This document shows positions 55,606 to 64,000 of a stretch of DNA of 64,000 bases, in pieces. The notes below the pieces were generated by a model. It was given only the letters and a program-made list of their open reading frames with translations, was not told the origin of the DNA and did not search any database. Origin of the DNA: Hortaea werneckii (Eukaryota; Ascomycota; Dothideomycetes; Mycosphaerellales; Teratosphaeriaceae). The translations under genes were made by a program, and so were the position numbers. Location: the NCBI GenBank assembly GCA_037044905.1, contig JBAOKB010000037.1, positions 1,302,001 through 1,366,000 of the forward strand, in the 5' to 3' direction. Numbering within the stretch: position 1 is the first letter of the stretch; each line of letters opens with the position of its first letter.

Positions 55606-56409
55606 ATGTCTGAGAGCGAAATCGTCCTCTTCGACCTGCCTTCGCAGGAGCCAAACCGATGCTGGTCATTGAACCCATGGAAGTGTACGTATGCTGCCTG
55701 TGAAAGTCCATCGATTCAAGAACATCTTTACTCACACTAAGTAGCACGAATCGCCCTTAACTTCAAGGGCCTCAACTACCGAACAGAATGGATCGAGTAC
55801 CCTGACATCGCCCCGAAGTTCAAAGCCCTCGGCATCCCGCCGAACCCCAAAGATGTCAACCCCAACTTCGAATACTCCATTCCCGCCATGCGTATCAGCG
55901 GTGGCGACTACATCATGGACTCCCTCGCCATCGCCAAAGCGCTCGAGCAGCTGAAGCCGCAGCCGTCTCTGCATCTGGACAATGGCTATGTAGAGCGTGC
56001 TCAGGCCGCACTCGGCAAGACTCTGATGCCGCTTCGTTTCGTGGCCATGCCTCGTGTGCCGCCTATGCTGCTTACGGACAAGAGCAAGGGTTACTTCGAG
56101 GACACCAGGGAAAAGAGCTTTGGAAAGCCGCTATCGGAAGTTGCAAAGTCGGACGAGGCAAAGAACGCCTGGACAAACGCTCAGCCGGGTGTGCAGGAAC
56201 TTCAAGCCCTGTTGAATGAGCACAAGGAGGGACCATACCTGATGGGTTCGACCCCAAGCTATGCCGACTTCATCCTTGCTGGACTTTGGCGTTTCCTCGA
56301 GCTGCTTGACAAAGACGGTGATCTTTTCGGCCATCTGATGAAGCAGGATGAATCTTTCATGAAGCACTATCAAGCTTGCAAGCAGTGGATGGAACGCGAG
56401 AGCCGCTAA
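55606..56409 (+). CDS. Glutathione S-transferase-like protein
   Basis: Exons 55606-55684 and 55745-56409, with a 60-nt intron (GTACGT...AAGTAG), give 247 residues. The thioredoxin-like N-terminal domain starts IVLFDLPSQEPNRCWSLNPW and continues ARIALNFKGLNYRTEWIEYP, SIPAMRI (cis-Pro loop) and DYIMDSLAIAKAL (the glutathione-binding E/DS position). The helical C-terminal domain contains PYLMGSTPSYADFILAGLWR with the conserved N-capping SxxD. Soluble. It most resembles the fungal GST group with NPWK/R near the active site, related to etherase-like GSTs. This is tentative. It may detoxify electrophiles or reduce peroxides. Confidence 0.88.
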
Positions 56410-56588
56410 GGCTCCGGCGGTTTATCGAACCTTCCTCAATTTTGCATTTGTAGAATACATCCACCCACCAGCGAAAATGACGACGTACTTTGAAACCATT
56501 AAAGCAGCATTACCTTGCATTGAGCTGTCAATTGGAGATATATGTTCCGTTCGGCCACTGGTTTTCAAGTTAGTGCTACTTACTCTGC

Positions 56589-58000
56589 CTAGATAAAAGA
56601 CAAGTGAGTTAGTCTTACCGAGCACTGGTAGAAGAACCCGCATGACGCATCATATTTCTCTGGCTCTGGACCGGCATCGTTCAGCAACAGCGCTAAGACG
56701 CCATGCGCAGGGACTTCCATCGAGATGTTGCTAGAGTATCGGTCAGTCTTGCCCCGCAACACCTTAACATGCATGGCCATTCTCACCGGACAGCAATTCC
56801 GGCACTCTCATGAGTCCATAGATCATATACTGAGTACTGTCGTCCTGCACGAATGGCCCAGCTTTCAGTCAAGTTGAAGCTCATCTGTTGGGCAGTGTCT
56901 TGACTGTTCAGTACCATGAACACAACACCGTAGCTCGAGTTGCCAGACCAGTATTCAGCAGGATGTATAGCATTGAAGGTGTAATCTGCGTTCACACCCC
57001 ATCGGAAGGGGCTGATGCTTTTGCCGACATTGGGATCCTGATTGATCTTGATTAGGTCACGATTGCCGAGAATGTCCAAAGATTGCTTTGAAACTTTGGT
57101 GAGATCCGTTCCAATGAACAACGGAGACTTAAGCAATGCCCAAGCCGTGAAATGGCTTTTCTCTTCCTCGTAAGTCAGGTTTCCAGGTGGAATCCCGATT
57201 CCATTGTTGCCGACTTCCAGCATGTCCATATCGTTATGACCGTAGAAGTCTGAGGCCTACCAAAGGAAAGCGGCCTCGTTCATGATTGCCGTAAGTGCAC
57301 TCCAGTGAGGTTTGATGTCGCCATTGTTCCGCCAGGACTGTGCAATTCGGCGACCCCAGATTACAGGTTGCTGCCATCCCCATTCGCACAGACTGTACTG
57401 GAAAGTATTGTTTGTACTCAACGCGAATTCAGCGATAGCATCTGACATTCGCTGAAAACGACCGAGCATATTCTTCTGGGTAATATTGTCCGCCGGAATG
57501 TCTCGTCAGGTTAGCATCTCGTTGGGTAATGACTGTTCGCGCAACTCCGACTTACAGCAGTTGTCATACTTTAGATACGACATTCTCCAAGAGTGCCAGG
57601 TTTTCAGATCCTGGAGCTCTCTTCCGTAAGAACCAGGGTATCCAGCACATGTCTGGTACCCGTTGTCGCCATAGGCGGCAAGCCGTACTCCGCATTTATT
57701 GACTTGCGATGACAAGGCTTCTATGCCATGTGGGAATTTGACGGGATCCGCCACCATATGACCAGTCGCATTCCTCTCCTTCAGTGCATAGCAATCGTCC
57801 AAGATCAATGTGTTGTATCCAGCATCAACAAGACCTGCTTTCTGCATCACCTCGACTTGAGCTGCCACGAGGGAGGCGTTATAGTCGCATCCAAATGCAT
57901 TGAAAGTATCATATCCAAGAGCTGGTAGTCTTCCAACGCCATTGTCAAGCGACGAGACCCCTGCGGCGGCGAATAAAGAGGTCCATATAGTGCGATGCAT
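56589..58000 (-). pseudogene. Secreted alpha-galactosidase (GH27) with one nonsense codon
   Basis: Exons 58000-57556, 57501-56787 and 56730-56589, with introns of 54 and 56 nt, all canonical. The signal peptide is MHRTIWTSLFAAAGVSS. GH27 features: LPALGYDTFNAFGCDYN, LILDDCY, YLKYDNC (nucleophile Asp), SLCEWGWQ and HNDMDMLEVGNNG (acid/base Asp). C-terminal beta-sandwich sequence follows. Between AFLW and ASDFYGHND there is an in-frame TAG at 57259-57257, where the family usually has Gln. Without it the gene would be complete (433 residues). Splicing out the stop with the adjacent GTAGGC would remove the acid/base region, so an intron is unlikely. The enzyme would release terminal alpha-galactose from plant oligosaccharides and galactomannan. 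Confidence 0.85.
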
Positions 58001-60368
58001 TCCGCCTATCTCTACCTATCTAATCAATCTGCTGGAAAGCGGCTTGAATGTCTCTCACGGACCCCAACTCGACGGGCATGAGAGCGCTTTAATAAATTGC
58101 GAAAGAACTCTCCAACTTGATCTTTTTCTCCGCACAGAACATAGAAACCCTTTTGAGTCACTTCAAATACGGGCTGCATACGGGATACTATACTCCCGCA
58201 GTCCGTCTGTCTGCACTCCATTGTCAAATCAATTCTTTATCAGTTCAGCATCGAGCGATCTCTGTGCAGGAGACTGCTTGGATGGCTTTCACGAACCGCA
58301 GGCACATCGCGACTCATTTAATGCCGGTCACAGAAGACCAAAAGACCCTATTTGGCAAGCATGCCCATTGACCAGGTAGTTACTCGAGTATCTCAGCACG
58401 CAAGATCTCGCACGATTCACCCCATCGTAAGCAAGCGGGGCCACCATCTCAAGTCCCCCACCTGTACCTCCACCTAACGAGATGCTGATCGCGGAGAAAT
58501 TTTGACTTGATCCGTGGTATGCTGTTGAGAATGCGGGGTCGAAGGTTGGTATTGATATAAAGATTGATTCTTGGTCGCTCAAGCTACAATGTCGAACTGT
58601 ACAAGGGCCTCGAATGCCTGTACGAGCAACAACGTGGCAACCCGCTAGTTACGCATCCAACGTTTTAGCAGCGAGGTCAGTTGAATTCGAAAAAAACATT
58701 CCGACGAGGATAACGCAGTCGGAGTAGCATCACCTGTAGCCATGTCGAGCCCCCGCCGTTCAATCTGCCTTGCTACGAGAACACACCACTTGACACAATC
58801 CTCCAGGTTGTTCGCGCCAAGAAGCATCAAGTGAACTGCGAACGCCCATTGGAGATGCAAGGATTAAGCGAAAAGGAACGTGCATCAGACAAGTCCAGTC
58901 GACCCCGCCTCGCTCGCCCCGACCCTCTCGATGCTGTTGGGCCACATGCAGGCATTGGCTCGATTGGCAAGGTCATGGCGCGGCATTTGAGAGGGACCGA
59001 ATCACCGAAGGTGGAACGATGGCTCGCGTACAATAATAGATTGAATGCATCACTTTCCCAGCACTAGGGGAATTGATAGGGCGGAAACTGGAGCTCGCGA
59101 AGGGTAAAATTACTAAAATCACAAGCTAAGAAAATAGGCTATAAATCTCCGGCTCAGCCATTGCGGCTTTCCCTTATCCTTAAAACAACTACCCTCGTCT
59201 TAAACCCTCGACTTCTTCGCCGCCAAGAATGTTACAGAGGCAGACCTTCAACCCCGGTGCTTCGTGTTTCGCGCTATGATTCCAACAGGGCTTTTACGAA
59301 CTACCGACTGCATTGATGTCCCCTTGAACGTCGGTGTTCCCATCGTGGAGCCCCGGAAACCTGAGACATGCATAAAATCACTTGGCCAAATCCGCCAGTC
59401 GGACTATACCGGTCGACACATGCTCACCTGCCCAGCTGTGTCGTTCCATGCTATACCTGGCTGGCTATCATGCGTTTGATGTCGAAGACAGAGTCGTGCA
59501 GCAGACCCTCGTCACCTTGTGACTCCCGACAACTATTGCCGGCAGCTCGTCAAGAAGCCTTACACGGGCGCTGAGATACCATAGCGAAATCTATCCAATC
59601 GACCTCCGCGCAGGATTTGATCGCGTTTTTGTCGGCCAGAACGGTATCCACTGCCGAGCAGTTCGAACATCGCACCAATGCAGATCCCCCGCGTCTCGGT
59701 GCTCAACAGTGGCTCAGGGTCGATCATGGGCTTTCTCCGAAATCAGATGAATATCTAGATTGGTGCAGTAGCATACTGCCAAGATGTCAACTACAAACCC
59801 GCTCCTACACTGCCAAGATGTCAGCTACACTGGCGTTCCTACCTACAGGTGCTTTCGACCGAGGAAAAACCAGTCAGCCGCTAGGGAATACGAACAAGAA
59901 GCTCGTCAGTCCAGTTGGTAATGTGAACCTTCCTCGTACTGGTCGAAAGTCGCCAGTGGTATGTCGTTGTACTTCTGGACATCTAGACTTACCCCGGGAG
60001 GAAAAGCCTCACCAAATGACTTAGTGCGTATCAAGTTGAAGATAGACAGGCTTGAATGCCTCGCTTTCTCCATTGCCGATGCATGCAGCAACCATGCTTC
60101 TGCAAGGGTCCGCAAAGGTTGATCCTTCCACTCCGTTGGAATACCCTGTTCACTTTTCCCCCACCGGGTGCATCGCGCAGGGCAACAGTGTATCTAAAGC
60201 TGCATCTCAAACTCAGTAAACGAGCCAAGCTGTTACTGCAACGCGGTACTGATAATCCCGAGTGACCTGGCGGGAGCTGAATACTATTTAAGCCCAGCAA
60301 ATCTCAAGGTCTACTGGCAAGATTCAACAACTCTTACACTCAGCATCGTTTCACTCCCACGTTCGAGA
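58001..60368. other. Intergenic, 2.4 kb, no supported gene
   Basis: The largest gap. Only short overlapping frames are seen, for example 58831-59067 and 59617-60024. I found no domain, intron-supported model or terminal repeats, though decayed genes or elements could be present. Confidence 0.5.
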
Positions 60369-61362
60369 ATGGGAGTCGCATCGCTGCCTGGAGACGAAAG
60401 TCTTGTTGATGAGAAGGGCTACAACGCTCATTGCATCGACCATGAGATTCCCACTCATCATGGCTCAGCAAGAACCAGACCTATGAAGGTCTTGAATCTT
60501 GGTCTGTTCCGAACAGGTACTTCCTGTAAGTTGCTCCAACAAGTATCCCGTTGCTTCGGGCTTTCGACATCGCCTGGCGATGCAGTGTCCGCCCTACGAA
60601 TGTTGTTACTAAGATATTCTTGCAGCGTTTCGGGAAGCTCTGAGCATACTCGGATTTCAAAACATCTACCACATGTCATACGTCTTTACCGAACGACCAC
60701 AGGACAGCGAACTGTGGTTGAAAGCTTTTGACGCAAAGTACCGTTCGAAGACTCCGCAGACTAGACTGACCCGCGAAGACTGGGATTCCGTGTTGGGAGA
60801 TTGCGACGCAGTCTCTGACTTCCCGTGCGCCGCTTTCAGCGAGGAATTGATCGATGCATACCCCGAGGCGAAGGTAATTCTTACCGTCAGAGACAGCCCA
60901 GAAGTATGGTACGAGAGTGTGATGAATACGGTCTGGTACGCTCATTCCATGTCACCGTTCGCTTCTGGCAAAATCCTCGGCCATCCGCTGCTGGAACCTT
61001 GGCTCCCAAAGCTCTTTCGCATGGGCAAGCGGATGTTTGGTGACGTTTTCGACGGCTCGTTTCCCGAGAACGGGATCGATGTGTATCGCTCCCACAGCGA
61101 GATCATTCAGCGGCTCGTCGACGAAGATCGGTTGCTTGTCTTCAACGTCAAGGAAGGATGGGCTCCGCTGTGCAACTTTCTTGGCTTGGAGCTCCCAAAA
61201 GATGCTGGTCCGTTCCCGCGGGTAAACGAAGGGAAAGCGGTTGTCGACAAAGTACTTGCGAAGCAAAACGCTCTTCGGGGGTCCATGAGAAGAATTGGAT
61301 ATAGCTTATTGGCCAGCGTTGCTGTTTCTGCTGTGCTCTACACTGTCTATAGACCCTCGTAG
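60369..61362 (+). CDS. Sulfotransferase-like P-loop protein, C-terminal membrane anchor
   Basis: Exons 60369-60525 and 60626-61362, with a 100-nt intron (GTAAGT...TTGCAG), give 297 residues. The join rebuilds GLFRTGTSSFREALSILGF, the 5'-phosphosulfate P-loop of fungal sulfotransferase-family (PF17784-like) proteins. SDFPCAAFSEELIDAYPEAK and VILTVRDSPEVWYESV follow (the 3'-phosphate-binding RDSPE motif), then LLVFNVKEGWAPLCNFLGL (family W-PLC-FLG motif). A single hydrophobic segment at the C-terminus (LLASVAVSAVLYTVY) suggests tail anchoring. Many fungal homologs are annotated as NAD-dependent epimerase or P-loop hydrolase by propagation. The acceptor is unknown. Confidence 0.85.
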
Positions 61363-62272
61363 ACTACTTTTGTTGTTTGTATCAAGGGCACGACTGGCTC
61401 GACTTTAATAATGGCGATCTGCACCAATAAAAGGGAACACATGGCTATTTTCATTGGTCGGGGGTTTCCGTATTTCCATATGGGTCTGATGCAGCAGACG
61501 AACAAGCCCAATCTTTACTTCTCCAATGTCTGGCCATGGGAATGAGCACTACACAGCTTCTAGATGACCATGCATAGTTTGGTTTCTGGACCGTGCAGTA
61601 ATAAATCTGTATACGAGCGAAGCAAGGGCAATTGGCATCCATAGTTCGAGCAGTTAGCATATGAATAGCCAGCGCCACCTACCCTACCCTCAATCCTACC
61701 CTCAATCCTTCAAAGAATCCGGGGCGGATTCCATGATAATGCGTGGGGGGCACGGGCCACCGAATTCGCCGGAGGGGGCAGATTCCATGAAAAACCGGGG
61801 GCAGAAGGAATGAAAAGTACCGGTCGGAATCGTTTCAAACTCGGTGAGTTTCCAATCCGTAGGCACTTTACTCGTGAGTTTTCAACATCGGAGCGGGAGA
61901 CCCGCGTGGTGAATTGTTATCGCGGTTCGAAAATCCCGACATTCTGTGTGAAGTTCCGCTCGCAAAGGCTTAGGGTTAGGGTCGGCGGGCGTAACGGCGG
62001 TTCGGCTGGAATTGAGGGACCGCCGGAAGCGCAGGCTGGACGCTCGCGAAGAGGTAGGGTAGATAGAAATACACCAACAAAGGTGCAGAAAAGCACCCAG
62101 CAAGACCACCGACTCTTGTAGCATGTAGCTAACGTTCAACCCCATCATGTGTGACCGCGCCATCGCGACAGGGATCGCGAAAATTCTGTGACAGGGGTCG
62201 GTGCAGCTGAGCCCAGGCGAGGCCGCCGACCGAAACATCAGGACAGACACGTTGCTCGACAGCTAATACACC
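61363..62272. other. Intergenic, 0.9 kb, with short direct repeats and a TTAGGG doublet
   Basis: Holds a tandem TACCCTCAATCC (61685-61708), two copies of GATTCCATGA (61727-61736, 61781-61790) in a G-rich setting, and TTAGGGTTAGGG at 61970-61981. A CTACCCTACC at 61680-61689 is found inverted at 62052-62061. No gene is supported. Confidence 0.6.
61970..61981 (+). repeat. Interstitial telomere-type doublet TTAGGGTTAGGG
   Basis: Two perfect TTAGGG units, identical to the common fungal telomere repeat. A given 12-mer is expected about once per 16.8 million positions, so a chance hit in 64 kb on two strands is unlikely but possible. Confidence 0.9.
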
Positions 62273-64000
62273 ATGGACGCTTTTGAGAGTCTGTTCGTAC
62301 ACTTCCAGAATTTTCAAATCATCGTTTGTAGAGATTGCAAGTTTGCAGTGGTTCCAGACCAAATCAAGGCGCATCTCAGCCAAAGTCACCAGACGCTAAC
62401 AGTGAGCACTAGGAAAGGAATAATCGAACAAGTGGAAAAACTCGACCACGTCGCTTATAGGTCAGAAGACGTCGTGTACCCCGCCGCCGAACAGGAAGCG
62501 ATCCAGGAGCTCGGCCCGGTCATCGAGCAATGCTCACAGTGCAAAGCGTGCGGGTTGCTGAGGGAGAGTAAAAAGGGGATCGAGGCGCACTGTAGAAAGG
62601 AACACGGCTGGAACAGCGCCAAAAGCAGAGGAGGTCGAGGGAGTTTGAGGAGTCGACCCGCCGCAAACCAGCCGTTCACGGAAGGTCACTGCTGTCAGAG
62701 ATTCTTCAAGTATGCGCAGTGGACTAAGCTCTTTAAAGTGCTACCGCCAGCGCCACGGATGCTAGGAGGCGGTCATGGCTGCGAGCCCGAGGACAGGGCG
62801 CAGAAGTTGACAGATGAGGTAGCCGATGGACTCAAGAGGAAGCTGCGGGAGGCGCACCATCACAGGAAGGTGAACGTCAGCAATGTCAGGTCTGAAATGG
62901 ATCCATGGCTGGAACACACCAGCTGGGCTCACCATCTGGCTGGGTTTGAGAAAGAAGAGCTACGGGCTAGTCTAAGTGCGGCGCCAAAGCTTGAGGCGGA
63001 CGAGCGGGGGATAGAGAGCGTGGATGAAGAAGAGGAGGCGATCGAGAGAGCTTGCAGAGCGACCGGCAGGGTGATCAAGAAGGCCATGGACGTCAGCAGT
63101 CCGCGGACGATCCCAAGGTCCGCTCTTCACTACGTGAACAGGAAGGAAACCGGGGCCGCGAACAACGAGACTCCATTCTACAGCAAACACGAGGCCAGTA
63201 CGAAGAAGAAATACTCCAGGGTCTGGGTATCAATGCTGAGATATCTTTGGAGGAGTCAGACATGGGAGAACAAGCCAGACTACACGTTGACGGATGGGCA
63301 AGCGAGGAGGCTGGGAGCAATGCAAAGTCTCGCCAGACGAGAGACCGCCGCTCTAGACAAGGGAGCCAGAAAGGTCTGCGAAGACGAGTTACAATGGTCC
63401 ATCGTTCTTTTCTGGGCCAGCATGCTCGACCAGGAGCTGCTAGACGACGAGTTCCAAAGCGGCTTTCTGTCCGCATTGGCAGTTCTCGGCTTGGACACCG
63501 AAGACGCAGGATGGGTAAGCGTGTTCAACTTCACGCCGAAGCTGGCGGCCATCGTCACGGTCTGTAAGGCTCTGGTGGTGTTCATGGCTTACAAGCAGAG
63601 GCAAGACGACATCGACCGGCTGATCGGAGCCGGGATAGGTGAGAGTGAGGCGAGAAAAGAAGCGGTCAGCATTGTAGAAGGGGTGCACGATATGGTGCCC
63701 AGGCTGTTGTGTCTTCAGGAATACGGGGGACCAGCGAGCCCGATGGACAGGGTCTTGCACATGAAGACTTTTGGAATGAGGATCAGGTTCACGGAGAAAG
63801 CCGGGGCACGGGTCACTTGGATGAACAGATGCCAACAGGTCGCCATCGACAAGATCAGCTTCAGCATGGGAGATCTCAGAGATGCACTACACTCGCTGTG
63901 GGAAAGGTGTCTGGGGAGGCTCACGAAGCGGTTGATGTTCTTACAGCAAGAGGAGGAACTGCCGATCTTGCATCTGGACAGACTGTTCGACAACCCAAGC
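62273..64000 (+). CDS. C2H2-finger protein, DUF3505/RecQ-type mobile or subtelomeric gene, partial
   Basis: From ATG at 62273 the frame stays open for 576 codons to the window edge. The N-terminus reads VCRDCKFAVVPDQIKAHLSQ then SH, a C-x2-C...H-x4-H finger, followed about 80 residues later by CKACGLLRESKKGIEAHCRK then EH, a second finger. The rest is charged and helical (QCSQCKAC; PFYSKHEASTKKKYSRVWVS). This layout fits large fungal proteins with paired fingers (DUF3505) that are often joined to or beside RecQ-like helicases at chromosome ends and in mobile elements. The helicase part, if any, would lie beyond the window. Identity rests on remembered pattern only. No helicase motif is visible here. 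Confidence 0.6.
   Translation, partial: MDAFESLFVHFQNFQIIVCRDCKFAVVPDQIKAHLSQSHQTLTVSTRKGIIEQVEKLDHVAYRSEDVVYPAAEQEAIQELGPVIEQCSQCKACGLLRESKKGIEAHCRKEHGWNSAKSRGGRGSLRSRPAANQPFTEGHCCQRFFKYAQWTKLFKVLPPAPRMLGGGHGCEPEDRAQKLTDEVADGLKRKLREAHHHRKVNVSNVRSEMDPWLEHTSWAHHLAGFEKEELRASLSAAPKLEADERGIESVDEEEEAIERACRATGRVIKKAMDVSSPRTIPRSALHYVNRKETGAANNETPFYSKHEASTKKKYSRVWVSMLRYLWRSQTWENKPDYTLTDGQARRLGAMQSLARRETAALDKGARKVCEDELQWSIVLFWASMLDQELLDDEFQSGFLSALAVLGLDTEDAGWVSVFNFTPKLAAIVTVCKALVVFMAYKQRQDDIDRLIGAGIGESEARKEAVSIVEGVHDMVPRLLCLQEYGGPASPMDRVLHMKTFGMRIRFTEKAGARVTWMNRCQQVAIDKISFSMGDLRDALHSLWERCLGRLTKRLMFLQQEEELPILHLDRLFDNPS

Noticed and set aside
57220..57262. Intron removing the alpha-galactosidase stop (donor GTAGGC)
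   Set aside because: It would delete the HNDMDML acid/base segment that all active family members keep.
61918..61940. GGTTCGAAAATCCCG resembling a tRNA T-loop
   Set aside because: The flanking bases do not form the T-stem and no cloverleaf can be drawn.

Overview
This window comes from the nuclear genome of a filamentous ascomycete (Pezizomycotina). The genes carry short introns, mostly 40-100 nt, with GT-AG ends and CTRAC-like branch sites. They encode fungus-specific proteins: a division 1 chitin synthase, a fungal GT2 glycosyltransferase, fungal Med1, a Mit1-like remodeler and BAHD-type acyltransferases. The gene mix fits a dothideomycete, but that is inference. I found no prokaryotic operons, CRISPR arrays, rRNA or tRNA genes.

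Region 1 (1-7.2 kb). A membrane glycosyltransferase gene runs off the left edge. It is followed by gene-poor DNA holding one complete but inactivated Tc1/mariner element, with imperfect 30-bp inverted termini and five in-frame TAG codons in an otherwise open 428-codon frame.

Region 2 (7.2-39 kb). This is mostly a dense housekeeping block: MAD2 (spindle checkpoint) divergent from GUF1 (mitochondrial EF4/LepA), dihydroorotase (pyrimidine synthesis), a Cys-rich unknown, Mediator Med1, a small His-rich protein, a four-exon chitin synthase, an SDR, an alpha/beta hydrolase, an APH-like kinase, an NCQ-motif unknown, mitochondrial rRNA methyltransferase MRM1, and a PHD/chromo/SNF2 remodeler of about 1,800 residues. 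An O-methyltransferase C-terminal remnant lies upstream of the chitin synthase.

Region 3 (39-64 kb). This is accessory in character: two divergent BAHD-type acyltransferases (one with a frame break at a dinucleotide repeat), an OPT peptide-transporter pseudogene with three nonsense codons and two frameshifts, a DUF885 putative metalloprotein, an intact MFS anion transporter, a low-molecular-weight tyrosine phosphatase, an NmrA-like reductase, a glutathione transferase, an alpha-galactosidase with one nonsense codon, and a sulfotransferase-like protein. At the right edge a 576-codon open frame with two C2H2-like fingers begins. It resembles the N-terminal part of fungal DUF3505/RecQ-type mobile or subtelomeric genes, and a TTAGGG doublet lies about 290 bp upstream.

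Overall, a conserved chromosomal block gives way to a decaying, transporter- and enzyme-rich region. Nonsense changes there are all explicable as C-to-T (or G-to-A) transitions. Exon boundaries below were derived by hand from splice signals, reading phase and family resemblance. No database search was run.
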